A stretch of DNA of 24,715 nt, from assembly GCA_014729145.1 (NCBI GenBank), contig WJKL01000072.1:1-24715 (forward strand). The letters run 5' to 3'. The stretch's first letter is position 1. Each line of letters begins with the position of its first letter. The position numbers and the translations under genes were made by a program. The DNA comes from Candidatus Woesearchaeota archaeon. GTDB taxonomy: Archaea; Nanobdellota; Nanobdellia; Woesearchaeales; WJKL01. Below are positions 7,230 through 15,733 of the stretch, one piece after another. The notes under the pieces were generated by a model. The model made no database searches, had not been told where the DNA came from, and saw only the letters and a program-made list of their open reading frames with translations.

Positions 7230-8697
7230 AGATATTTTTTCTGATAAGATTCTGCTTGTAAGACCTACTTTTGGATCTACTTTTCAGATTACTCCACCTC
7301 TTTCATTAGGGTATATAGCATCTAATCTTAAGAAAAACAGATTTAATAATGTAAAAATTCTAGATGGAACTCTTCATCAATTATCCATATCTGATATGCT
7401 TGAAAAGATTATAGAAGAAAACCCTCTTCTTGTAGGATTTCAGATCTATACTGGATCTCAAAATTGGACAAAGAAGTTAATCGATCTATTAAAGAAGAAA
7501 AAACCATCTATAAAGATTTTAGTTGGAGGCCCGCACATATCTGCTTTAAAAGAAGCAGCAATTAAACATTTAGGGGCTGATTTTGGAATTGTTGGGGAGG
7601 GGGAGGAAGCTATTGTAGATCTTGTTGATGCGTTGCTCACTCAAGAGCATTCATTGCTTCAAAATATTCCAGGTTTGATATATCTTAGTGAAGGAAAATA
7701 TAAAACTAGCAACATAAATTTTGCCAGAATCCAAGATTTGGACGATCTTCCTCTTCCAGATTATGAGCTTTTGAATATTACAGCATATTTTAAGCACATG
7801 CAGGGAGCTACAGTCCCGCTTAGAGGAAAAAGACCGGTTCCGATACTTACAAGCAGAGGCTGTCCTTTCCAATGCACTTTCTGCTCTTCCAGACTTGTAT
7901 TTCTCAAAAAGATCAGATATCGTTCAGTAGAAAATGTTGTAAAAGAATTAGAATATCTGAAACAGAATTACGATATAGATGAATTTTTTGTTACTGATGA
8001 CAATCTCACTTTAGATATGAACAGAGCAGAGAATTTGTTTGATATTCTTATAGAAAAAGATCTGAATCTTCACTGGCGGGCTCCAAATGGACTGAGAGCA
8101 GACCGGCTTAATGAAGACTTAGTAAAAAAGATGAAAGAATCCGGATGTTATTTTGTAGGAATTGGAGTTGAGACAGGTAGTACAAAAATAATGAGCTGCA
8201 TCAAAAAAAGCTTGGATCTTAAACAAGTAAGCAAAATAGTGCCAATCCTAAAAAGAAATAATGTTCTTGTAAGCGGATTTTTTATGGTGGGGCTGCCTTA
8301 CGAAACAGAAGGAGATATTAAAAAGACGATAGAATTCATAAAACACTCCAGATTTGACAGGATCCAAGTAAGCATCTATACTCCTTATCCTGGATCTGAG
8401 GATTTTGATAATCTGTTTGATATAAATGATCCAGAGAAATATCCTGAGAACATCAGAAATTACCTCTATAATGGTCATATTCCTAAGATAAACAAAGAAA
8501 TTACCTACAAACAGATTCATAGATACCAGAAAAAGATGCTTAGGTCATTCTATTTTAGGCCGTCAATTGCTTTGAATATTATTTCTCGTCTAAAATTCAG
8601 CCAGGTCAAGGCAATATTAAATCATCCTTTTATTCGGCGGTGGTTTGACAGAGATCATGCAAGCTATCTGATGGACGTAGGAGGCAAAGATGAATAA
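7216..8697 (+). CDS. B12-binding radical SAM protein (2 of 3), apparent CTG start
   Basis: A class B radical SAM enzyme of about 493 residues. The cobalamin-binding domain begins KILLVRPTFGSTFQITPPLS and continues through ILVGGPHISALKEA and GIVGEGEEA. The radical SAM barrel carries a canonical CX3CX2C cluster motif, C216, C220 and C223, in SRGCPFQCTFCSS, then FVTDDNLTLD, GIGVETGSTKIM and FFMVGLPYET. The first in-frame ATG (7396) would delete the strand and loop that open every B12 domain of this type. Unbroken coding reaches back to a TAG at 7213, and the only well-placed signal is GGAGGTG six bases before CTG 7216. The start is thus inferred as CTG. It overlaps the glycosyltransferase by 14 bases and the acetyltransferase by 8. 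The substrate is unknown; a sugar or lipid modification in the same glycan pathway is likely. Confidence 0.85.
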   Translation: MIQHKDIFSDKILLVRPTFGSTFQITPPLSLGYIASNLKKNRFNNVKILDGTLHQLSISDMLEKIIEENPLLVGFQIYTGSQNWTKKLIDLLKKKKPSIKILVGGPHISALKEAAIKHLGADFGIVGEGEEAIVDLVDALLTQEHSLLQNIPGLIYLSEGKYKTSNINFARIQDLDDLPLPDYELLNITAYFKHMQGATVPLRGKRPVPILTSRGCPFQCTFCSSRLVFLKKIRYRSVENVVKELEYLKQNYDIDEFFVTDDNLTLDMNRAENLFDILIEKDLNLHWRAPNGLRADRLNEDLVKKMKESGCYFVGIGVETGSTKIMSCIKKSLDLKQVSKIVPILKRNNVLVSGFFMVGLPYETEGDIKKTIEFIKHSRFDRIQVSIYTPYPGSEDFDNLFDINDPEKYPENIRNYLYNGHIPKINKEITYKQIHRYQKKMLRSFYFRPSIALNIISRLKFSQVKAILNHPFIRRWFDRDHASYLMDVGGKDE

Positions 8698-9307
8698 GCT
8701 CAAAAAATTATTTTATGTGCTTGTAAAATATGCTGGATTTTATGTTTATTTTGGTCCTGCAAGGATCAGAGCCTTATTCTATTCTCTGCTTTTCAAGAAA
8801 GTAGGGAAAAAGGTCTTTATATTTGGTCCTTTTAGATGCGGAGCTCCTGAAAACATCTCTGTCGGAAATGAGGTTGTATTTTCTAATAATTGCGTTGTGG
8901 GGGGAGATTATGGTGTTAGTATTGGAAATTTTGTGATGATAGGCCAAAATACAACAATCGTATCTTCAAACCATGGTCATCAACTAAAAGGAGTCCCTAT
9001 GCTTCGCCAGGAGATGTATGGCAGCAAAGTTTTGATAAATGATGATGTTTGGATCGGAGCAAATGCTGTAATTCTTCCAGGAGTTAAGATAGGCCAGGGA
9101 GCGATAATTGCAGCAGGCTCTGTTGTGACTAAAGATATTGAACCATATACAATTGCAGCAGGTAATCCTGCAAAGCCGATAAAGAAAAGATTCTCAGATT
9201 CAGATATCAACATCCTGCTTGATAGAGTAAAGTCTCCTCTTTATAGATATTATAAGACAGATTATGCAAAAAAGTTTGTTCCTAGATTTTACGAGGCGGA
9301 TAAATAA
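8690..9307 (+). CDS. Left-handed beta-helix (hexapeptide-repeat) O-acetyltransferase
   Basis: A 205-residue acyltransferase of the maltose/galactoside acetyltransferase type, near WbbJ/WcaF-like enzymes of polysaccharide clusters. An N-terminal segment rich in hydrophobic and basic residues (1-45) precedes hexapeptide coils such as ISVGNEVVFSNNCVVGG and VSIGNFVMIGQNTTIVS. The catalytic loop SSNHGHQ holds H95 (and H97), and the C-terminal coils run VLINDDVWIGANAVILPGV and GSVVTKDIEPYTIAAGNPAK. That last motif is almost diagnostic of acetyl-CoA-dependent members. It should acetylate a sugar hydroxyl of the growing glycan. The ATG at 8690 is preceded by GGAGG (8680-8684) and overlaps the upstream gene by 8 bases. 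Confidence 0.93.
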   Translation: MNKLKKLFYVLVKYAGFYVYFGPARIRALFYSLLFKKVGKKVFIFGPFRCGAPENISVGNEVVFSNNCVVGGDYGVSIGNFVMIGQNTTIVSSNHGHQLKGVPMLRQEMYGSKVLINDDVWIGANAVILPGVKIGQGAIIAAGSVVTKDIEPYTIAAGNPAKPIKKRFSDSDINILLDRVKSPLYRYYKTDYAKKFVPRFYEADK

Positions 9308-9308
9308 A

Positions 9309-11168
9309 ATGTGCGGAATTGTTGGATTTAATGCAAGAAAGGATTCAAAAAAAATAGTTCAATCTATGCTTCGAACTCTAAAATCAAGAGGCCCTAATCA
9401 AAAAGGAACGTATTCAGATAAAAAAATTACTCTCGGACATACAAGATTAAGCATAATAGATTTAAAATCAGGAAAACAGCCGATTCATAATGAAGACAAT
9501 ACAATCTGGATAGTGTATAACGGAGAATGCTATAATTTCAATGAATTAAAAAAAGAATTGTCAGATAAAGGACACAAATTTTATACTGCAACTGACACAG
9601 AGGTTCTTCTTCATCTGTATGAAGAATATGGAGAAGATTTTTTGAAAAAAGTAGACGGCATGTTTTCTTTATGCATCTATGACAAGAAAAAGAAAAGTAT
9701 TTTGCTTGCAAGAGACAGGTTTGGCAAAAAACCTTTATATTATTCAAATATTGGCGGATCTTTTGTATTTGCATCAGAGTTGAAAACACTGCTTATTCAT
9801 CCTGATATTAAAAAACAACTGAATAAAGGAGCACTTAAAGAACTTTTCTTTTACGGTTTTATCCCTTCTCCAAAGACAATCTTCAAAAATATAGAAAAAC
9901 TTGAAGCAGGTTGCTATCTGAAATTAAAAGGAAGCAAGATAGATAAAAAAAGATACTGGAATCCTGAGTTAGGATATAAGAACATCAAGAATTTCAAGAA
10001 AAATGTAGATGATACTGAATCTTTGTTAAAGAAAGCAGTCGAGAAAAGATTAATAAGCGATGTTCCTCTTGGAGTTTTTCTTAGTGGAGGGATAGACTCC
10101 AGTCTTGTTGTATCTTATATGAAAGATCTTCTTGGAGCAAAGAGAGTCAAGGCATTTTCCATAGGATTTTCTGAAGAAAAATTTGATGAATCAAAATATG
10201 CAGAAAAAGTTGCAAAACATCTTGGTGTAAATCATGAGGTTAAGATCTTTTCAGAAAAAGACAGCTTAGAGGCAGTTAAAAAAGCATATTCCTATCTTTC
10301 TGAACCTATGTCGGATCCTTCGATAATTCCAACATATCTGCTTTCAAAATTTACTAAAAACAAGGTTACTGTTGCATTATCTGGGGATGGAGGGGATGAA
10401 CTATTTTTAGGCTATCCTAAATATCTTGCCAGCAGATTTTTGGATAAAGGAATTTTTAAAAGCAGACTGTCAAAATGTTTCATAAATTTTGCCGTAAAAT
10501 CATTGTTTGCTAAAAACAACTCTAAGAAATTGAAAGATTTTGCTAAAGGGTTGAAATTTCCTTCTTCAATAAGAAATCAAGTGTGGATATCTCCTTTCAG
10601 TCCTGAAGAACTTGGAATTTTGTTTGACAGCAAATGTTCTGTATTTAACCCTATCCAATATCATCATTCTAGATTCAAAGGAGGTAATGCAGTAGATGAA
10701 TCTTCATATCTAGATATAAAACTTACTCTTCAGGATCTATATTTACTTAAAGTAGACAGGGCAAGCATGGCAAATTCTTTGGAAGTAAGATCTCCTTTTT
10801 TAGACAAGGATCTGGCTGAATTTGTATTTACTATCCCTTATAATCAGAAACTCAAGCGCAATAAACTTAAGGCGATCTTAAAAAAGATTGCAGAAAAAAG
10901 AATTCCGAAAGAAGTGATATATAGAAAGAAGATGGGATTTGGAATTCCTGTCTCAAAATGGATTAAAGGAAAGCTAAAAAAAGATATTATTATGCAGCTT
11001 AGTCCTGCTAAGCTTAGAAAGCAAAAGATCTTCAATTCAAAACAAGTCAGTAGGATAATAATGGATCATCTAAATGGTAAAGAGGACAATTCTATGAAGA
11101 TTTGGGCTTTATATACTTTTCAATTGTGGTATTCGAGGTGGATGAATGATGAAAAATCCAAAAAATAA
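9309..11168 (+). CDS. asnB: Glutamine-dependent asparagine synthase-like amidotransferase
   Basis: A 619-residue class II glutamine amidotransferase fused to an ATP-pyrophosphatase synthetase domain. The start must be ATG 9309, because the mature nucleophile is Cys2 (MCGIVGF); the open frame to 9264 is a shadow. The glutaminase domain (2 to about 200) has RGPNQKG, GHTRLSIIDL, YNGECYN, TDTEVLLH and ARDRFGKKPLYY. The synthetase domain has the PP-loop S259-GGIDSS-265, ALSGDGGDELFLGYPKY and ASMANSLEVRSPFLDKD, all typical of AsnB. It may simply make asparagine, but AsnB-like genes inside polysaccharide clusters are often assigned to amidating uronic-acid sugars; the context favours that without proving it. 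The gap to the upstream gene is 1 base. Confidence 0.92.
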   Translation: MCGIVGFNARKDSKKIVQSMLRTLKSRGPNQKGTYSDKKITLGHTRLSIIDLKSGKQPIHNEDNTIWIVYNGECYNFNELKKELSDKGHKFYTATDTEVLLHLYEEYGEDFLKKVDGMFSLCIYDKKKKSILLARDRFGKKPLYYSNIGGSFVFASELKTLLIHPDIKKQLNKGALKELFFYGFIPSPKTIFKNIEKLEAGCYLKLKGSKIDKKRYWNPELGYKNIKNFKKNVDDTESLLKKAVEKRLISDVPLGVFLSGGIDSSLVVSYMKDLLGAKRVKAFSIGFSEEKFDESKYAEKVAKHLGVNHEVKIFSEKDSLEAVKKAYSYLSEPMSDPSIIPTYLLSKFTKNKVTVALSGDGGDELFLGYPKYLASRFLDKGIFKSRLSKCFINFAVKSLFAKNNSKKLKDFAKGLKFPSSIRNQVWISPFSPEELGILFDSKCSVFNPIQYHHSRFKGGNAVDESSYLDIKLTLQDLYLLKVDRASMANSLEVRSPFLDKDLAEFVFTIPYNQKLKRNKLKAILKKIAEKRIPKEVIYRKKMGFGIPVSKWIKGKLKKDIIMQLSPAKLRKQKIFNSKQVSRIIMDHLNGKEDNSMKIWALYTFQLWYSRWMNDEKSKK

Positions 11169-13251
11169 AAAAAAGAAATTGAGATTAAGAAAACCAGTAA
11201 AATATGCTTTGATAATAATGCTGTTTATTTTAGTATTTTTTTCAGGAAAATTGCTTCCAGACAAGATTGAGTTGGGAGGATTTAGCAAATTGATGTCTTT
11301 CTCTTCCAATGGAGCAGATATTGGAGATATATTTGAAATCTATAATGACAGTGAAAGAGGCATTCCGTCATTGATCAAGCAGGATGCTTATGGAAATCTC
11401 TATTTTTCAGATACTTCAAATTCTTGGTTAGGAGTTAAAGCTAATAGTTATCTTCATGGAATGTATGGTTGGCGTCCTTTTTTATCATCCGAATATAGGG
11501 ACATAGATGAAAACTCTATAGATTATTTTTTCGGAGCACAATCAACAGAAGATAATGAATATTCAGTTAAAGGAACTTTTCCTATTTACGTAAAAAGAAA
11601 TAGTCCAACTACATCCTTAAGCGAAAAAGGATATTGGTTTGAATACCATAATAATATCCATCCTGACAGCCCAGTGCCTTTATTAGGTTGTGAAGGACTA
11701 GGTTATGACATAAATGTTGATGCTCAATATCTCACAATAATATCAGCAGCAGACCACCTTCTTTTTGAAAGAGATTTGGATAAGATAGCAGAATGGTACC
11801 CTAAAATCCTGCTTGCTCTTGAAGGTTTAGATAGATATGCTTCCTCCAATCTTGGATGTTTTAAAGGAGTAAGACAAAAATATAAAGGAATTCCAATAAG
11901 TTCTGTGCAAGGTTCTGTTGTGGAATATGGGCAAAACAACAATCAATTTAGAAGCTCCACTTTAATATATACAATCGCAACTTATGATCGGTTAATAGAG
12001 TTGACAAAATTAAATGGAGATGAAGATAATAATGTTTATTTTTCAAAGAGAAAAGCAGAATTAGAATCATCTTTAGATGAGTTCAATCCAAAAGGGTGGT
12101 TTATAGGGGGTAAAGCCTATACTTTTAAAGAATACTTGGATAATTATGAAAATACAGAAAAATTCGTTGCAGATAGCGAAAATAATGGTGGGTGTAGATG
12201 GGTTGAAGGTGCTTCTGGCTCACTAACTTGCGAGAATGCAGAAGTCATTTACACCTTTAATTTTGAAAATCCAGTAGATGCAGTGAGTTTTGAAAGCGCT
12301 TCTGAAGAACTTGGAGAAAATCTGTTCTATGCAGATGGCCAAAATCAAACACTAACTGTACAATATTCAAATGATAAGACCAATTGGCAAAGCGCATATA
12401 CTTATGTGTGGACAGAGCCAAAAGGAATACGCCCAGTAATAACAATGCCTGCTGAATTAAAAGGCTCAACAACACTTTATCTTAAAATAATAGCTCAGTC
12501 TATTCCAGGCAGCGGTATTCAATGGTATTCTACAAAAGTGAAGAGTAATTCCCAAAATATGAAGATTTTTGGAAATGGGGAATTAAATGATTATAATGGC
12601 TCTTATTTTGAATCTTATCCTAATGTTGATTCAATAATGTTAGATGTAGTTCGAGAAAATAAAGCAAATTCAATTTTAGAAAAAATAGAGGAGATCCCTG
12701 AGCTGACAGAAAATTCACCTCTATTGATTAATTTTCCAGTAAGACCTTATGAAGAAATGACAAATAAGATCATTCCAGGATCCGATATCAATGCAGGATG
12801 GTGGTGGACAACAGCTTCAGGTGCCTTGTATTCTTATTTTAAACAGGAGCATAAACAAGCTATAAAATATTTAGATCAACTTTTGAATGAAAGAAAAAAA
12901 CACCATTCAAAAAACAATTACGACGAATTTGGGGCAGATAAAGAACCATTTGATTTTGCCACATTAGGAGAAATAGGGGCTTTTGGAGCAGCATTAAGAG
13001 CTATGTTAGATATTCAACCCAAAGCAGACACCCTATTGATATCTCCTCATATCTTGGATGAAATTAAGGAGTTTGATCTGCCAATTCTATGGGGAGATAA
13101 AAAAATATTCTTAGAACTTAATGGTATGGGAGACATCGAATCTGTGCAACTAAATGGTGCTGAAAAAGAATATGATTCTGATACTCAAAAAATAGAGATT
13201 GCATTTTCTGATCTGGCAGAAACCAACAATCTAGTGATTAATCTGAATTAA
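11146..13251 (+). CDS. Membrane-anchored six-hairpin (alpha/alpha barrel) glycosidase-like protein with inserted beta-sandwich
   Basis: 701 residues: a lysine-rich cytoplasmic tip, one transmembrane helix at about 19-38 (ALIIMLFILVFFSG), and the rest predicted outside the cell. DINVDAQYLTIISAADHLLF, the helices around 270-320 and NAGWWWTTASGALYSYFKQE resemble (alpha/alpha)6 glycosidases such as GH78/GH65-type enzymes. The ending ADTLLISPHILDE...WGDKKIFLEL resembles the C-terminal beta domain of those families. A discoidin-like beta-sandwich (about 340-480; RWVEGASGSLTC, then TVQYSNDKTNWQSAY) interrupts the helical barrel and resembles domains in the protein at 14201. I cannot name catalytic acids, so hydrolase, lyase or phosphorylase are all possible. 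GAGGTGG (11135-11141) suits either ATG 11146 or ATG 11149. It overlaps asnB by 23 bases. Confidence 0.6.
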   Translation: MMKNPKNKKKKLRLRKPVKYALIIMLFILVFFSGKLLPDKIELGGFSKLMSFSSNGADIGDIFEIYNDSERGIPSLIKQDAYGNLYFSDTSNSWLGVKANSYLHGMYGWRPFLSSEYRDIDENSIDYFFGAQSTEDNEYSVKGTFPIYVKRNSPTTSLSEKGYWFEYHNNIHPDSPVPLLGCEGLGYDINVDAQYLTIISAADHLLFERDLDKIAEWYPKILLALEGLDRYASSNLGCFKGVRQKYKGIPISSVQGSVVEYGQNNNQFRSSTLIYTIATYDRLIELTKLNGDEDNNVYFSKRKAELESSLDEFNPKGWFIGGKAYTFKEYLDNYENTEKFVADSENNGGCRWVEGASGSLTCENAEVIYTFNFENPVDAVSFESASEELGENLFYADGQNQTLTVQYSNDKTNWQSAYTYVWTEPKGIRPVITMPAELKGSTTLYLKIIAQSIPGSGIQWYSTKVKSNSQNMKIFGNGELNDYNGSYFESYPNVDSIMLDVVRENKANSILEKIEEIPELTENSPLLINFPVRPYEEMTNKIIPGSDINAGWWWTTASGALYSYFKQEHKQAIKYLDQLLNERKKHHSKNNYDEFGADKEPFDFATLGEIGAFGAALRAMLDIQPKADTLLISPHILDEIKEFDLPILWGDKKIFLELNGMGDIESVQLNGAEKEYDSDTQKIEIAFSDLAETNNLVINLN

Positions 13252-13263
13252 GGAAGTAATAAA

Positions 13264-14199
13264 ATGAAACCCAAAGTATCGATACTGATAGCAACATACA
13301 ACAGAAAAGAAGCTTTTTTAGGAGCTTTGCAAAGCATGATGGATCTGGATTACCCTAATTTTGAAGTTGTTATTGCAGACAATGCTTCGACAGACGGCCT
13401 TCCTGAAGATGTTGAGAAAAAATTTATGAGCAAGTATGATAATATAATTCTGATAAGGAACAAAGAAAATCTTGGCATAAATGGCGGTAGAAGCGCAGTT
13501 CAGAAAAAGGCGACAGGTAAATATTATCTTTTCATGGATTCAGATGTTTATGTCAAGAAAGATATGCTTAGCCAAGCAGTTGATTATTTTGAATCTAATC
13601 CAGATGTAGGAGTAATAATCCCTAAACTATATTTTTGGGAGGATAAAAACAGGATTTGGTGTGCAGGTACAAGGCTTAATCTGCTGACTAGTATACCCTT
13701 AAATGTAGGGACTGAGGAAATAGACAGAGGCCAGCATGACAAGATAACAAAATCCACACACGGACCAGGTGCTTTTTTTTCAAGAGCAGACGTTACAGAT
13801 AAAGTTGGAGGCCATGACAAGAAGTTTTTTCTGTGCTATGCAGATACGGACTTAGCTTTTAAGATAAAGGAACAGGGCTATAAGGTGATATATCTGCCAA
13901 AAACTGCTGCTTATCACGATATAAAACAGAATGAGATCAGAAGCAAGCTTTCTTATTATGGATTTGATAATCCTGCAAGAACCTATTATTATGCAAGAAA
14001 CAGATTTATCTTTATGAAGCTTCACGCTCCGCCTCTAAATCTTCTTATCTTCTCAATATTTATCTCTCCAATATTTCTAACCTATTTTTCGTTTCATATC
14101 ATTAGGTTAAAAGGGTATTCTCTCCTGCCAGTGTATTGGAAAGGCTTTTTTGACGGTTTTAAGTATTTACTAACAGACAAATGGGAGAATTATAGTTAA
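13264..14199 (+). CDS. Family 2 glycosyltransferase, WbbL/rhamnosyltransferase-like
   Basis: A 311-residue GT2 enzyme: KVSILIATYNRKEAFLGALQ, VVIADNASTDG, NLGINGGRSA, then the metal-binding D92-S-D94 in YLFMDSDVYVKKDM. The segment THGPGAFFSRADVTDKVGGHDKKFFLCYADTDLAFKI is the acceptor-side region typical of WbbL-like rhamnosyltransferases. After about residue 250 comes NPARTYYYARNRFIFMKLHA and a hydrophobic stretch (LLIFSIFISPIFLTYFSF) that should bind the membrane. This arrangement is common for enzymes adding deoxyhexoses to lipid-linked glycans, so the GDP-colitose product would be a plausible donor; that is inference. A GGAAG sequence lies 7 bases before the ATG, and the gap to the upstream gene is 12 bases. 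Confidence 0.92.
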   Translation: MKPKVSILIATYNRKEAFLGALQSMMDLDYPNFEVVIADNASTDGLPEDVEKKFMSKYDNIILIRNKENLGINGGRSAVQKKATGKYYLFMDSDVYVKKDMLSQAVDYFESNPDVGVIIPKLYFWEDKNRIWCAGTRLNLLTSIPLNVGTEEIDRGQHDKITKSTHGPGAFFSRADVTDKVGGHDKKFFLCYADTDLAFKIKEQGYKVIYLPKTAAYHDIKQNEIRSKLSYYGFDNPARTYYYARNRFIFMKLHAPPLNLLIFSIFISPIFLTYFSFHIIRLKGYSLLPVYWKGFFDGFKYLLTDKWENYS

Positions 14200-14200
14200 A

Positions 14201-15733
14201 ATGTTAAAAATAAAAAGAAAAGAATTAATTATTGGAGCAGTGACATTGCTTTTTATAATCTTACTTATAAATTTATTCTTACCAGAACAGTATATTACTG
14301 TAAAGACAATAAGAGGAGAATTATCTGAAAATGTTTCATTAAATTTATCAGATAAATACAATTATCTATCCTTGATTCTACAAAATTTCAATTGTCAACA
14401 AGAAGAAAATATTACTAAACTTTTGTTCAACAAAACACAGATTTCTGAACACGAATCTTTATTCTACGATGAATTATATGGTACAGGAATATATTCTTAC
14501 AAAAATTTATTTTCTGAAGAAACATCATTGAATGAACTTTCTTTGAAAGGAAATGCAACCTGGGTTCCAGGCGGAGGAGGCTCAATCTCTCTATGCAAAG
14601 ACAGCTCAATTGAATTATTTGTAAAATTACCTTTTAACATACAAACCCTCACCATTGGAGACACAATGGTGAAGAATAATTTATTTTATTTTGAAGTTGA
14701 AAATGATGGTTTTCATATATTATTGAAAAAACAAGACTTGGTAGAAGAAATTTTTAAATACCAGTCTAAGAGTAAGAATGATGGATTCTCTAAAAAAATT
14801 ACTACCTCTCCAGATGCAAAAGAGTTTTCCATTATCATTAAACCGATAATCAATTCTAAGGAATGTATTCAAATGTATTCTCTTTTGCTAGAAGGCAGAC
14901 ATTCAAAAGACAAAGAAATCCACGAACAGAAGAACAACACATCTAGTAATAAAATTAGCATAACTTTGGATAATAAGAGCATAGATTTCTCAGAAAGTGA
15001 ATTATTCATAGGAGAGAATTCTAAGATCTTAATGGGCCTTGAAAAAGGCAGCATTCAATTTCTTGAAACCTTCAATGATCCCCAAACAATAAGGTTTAAC
15101 ACTTATGAAAGAACAGGCATAATATCAAAAACAGAAGAAGAATACGGAAGTATTGTTTTAAGACCAGAGTCCAGTATAACTTATCTTATAAAAAGCCCAC
15201 TTAATATCACTTCTTTGAATATTCTTAGAAGTCCAACAGAAAGTAACATGTTTGTTTTGACCAATGGCAGATTAAACATAGAATATAGTTTTGATTTGCA
15301 GAAGTGGATTAATCTTTATTCTATAAGCACAAATGATGCATCTCCTTTAAACCCTGAGATACCACCTATAGATAATATTAATCAGGATAAGATATTTGTT
15401 AAAATTACATTTGATAATCCTGGAAATGGGAATCAGGCACCAATCTTGCAGATGTATAACATTTTTTTTAGTGCCCAAACTCTTGGATTAAATTACAAGG
15501 CAACTCCTAAAAAAATAAAATTTTCCCCTTCATGTACTTCTGATTATCTTACAGTAATGCATAAAGATAAAAATTTAGAAGAGAAAGAAATGGAAGAAAT
15601 TATCAACGGTTATTATGGAAGCTTTAGTGTAAAAGGCAAAGTTCTATCAATGTTTTACAAATTTTTGGCATTATTTGCATTATTTGCTTTTCTTATAGAT
15701 TATTTTACAAATAAAGAAGAGGTACATTCATGA
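14201..15733 (+). CDS. Extracytoplasmic protein anchored at both ends, with duplicated beta-sandwich domains; function unknown
   Basis: I do not recognise the family of this 510-residue protein. It has a helix at about 9-27 and another at about 485-502, with everything between predicted outside the membrane. The outer part contains many N-x-S/T sequons (including NVS, NLS, NIT, NKT, NAT, NKS), consistent with an N-glycosylated surface protein. Two stretches look duplicated: WVPGGGGSISLCKDSSIELF with LPFNIQTLTI (about 121-155) and YGSIVLRPESSITYLIKSPL with NITSLNI (about 315-342). The second continues into LNIEYSFDLQKWINLYSI, a discoidin-like pattern also seen in the inserted domain of the glycosidase-like protein two genes upstream. 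A carbohydrate-binding or scaffolding role is inferred. It starts 1 base after the upstream stop and overlaps the next gene by 4 bases. Confidence 0.75.
   Translation: MLKIKRKELIIGAVTLLFIILLINLFLPEQYITVKTIRGELSENVSLNLSDKYNYLSLILQNFNCQQEENITKLLFNKTQISEHESLFYDELYGTGIYSYKNLFSEETSLNELSLKGNATWVPGGGGSISLCKDSSIELFVKLPFNIQTLTIGDTMVKNNLFYFEVENDGFHILLKKQDLVEEIFKYQSKSKNDGFSKKITTSPDAKEFSIIIKPIINSKECIQMYSLLLEGRHSKDKEIHEQKNNTSSNKISITLDNKSIDFSESELFIGENSKILMGLEKGSIQFLETFNDPQTIRFNTYERTGIISKTEEEYGSIVLRPESSITYLIKSPLNITSLNILRSPTESNMFVLTNGRLNIEYSFDLQKWINLYSISTNDASPLNPEIPPIDNINQDKIFVKITFDNPGNGNQAPILQMYNIFFSAQTLGLNYKATPKKIKFSPSCTSDYLTVMHKDKNLEEKEMEEIINGYYGSFSVKGKVLSMFYKFLALFALFAFLIDYFTNKEEVHS

Noticed and set aside
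7396..8697. Radical SAM gene starting at the first ATG
   Set aside because: It removes the first strand and loop of the B12 domain, which are clearly encoded upstream behind a strong ribosome-binding site.
9264..9308. AsnB with 15 extra N-terminal residues
   Set aside because: Class II glutaminases need Cys directly after the initiator Met, so only ATG 9309 gives an active enzyme.
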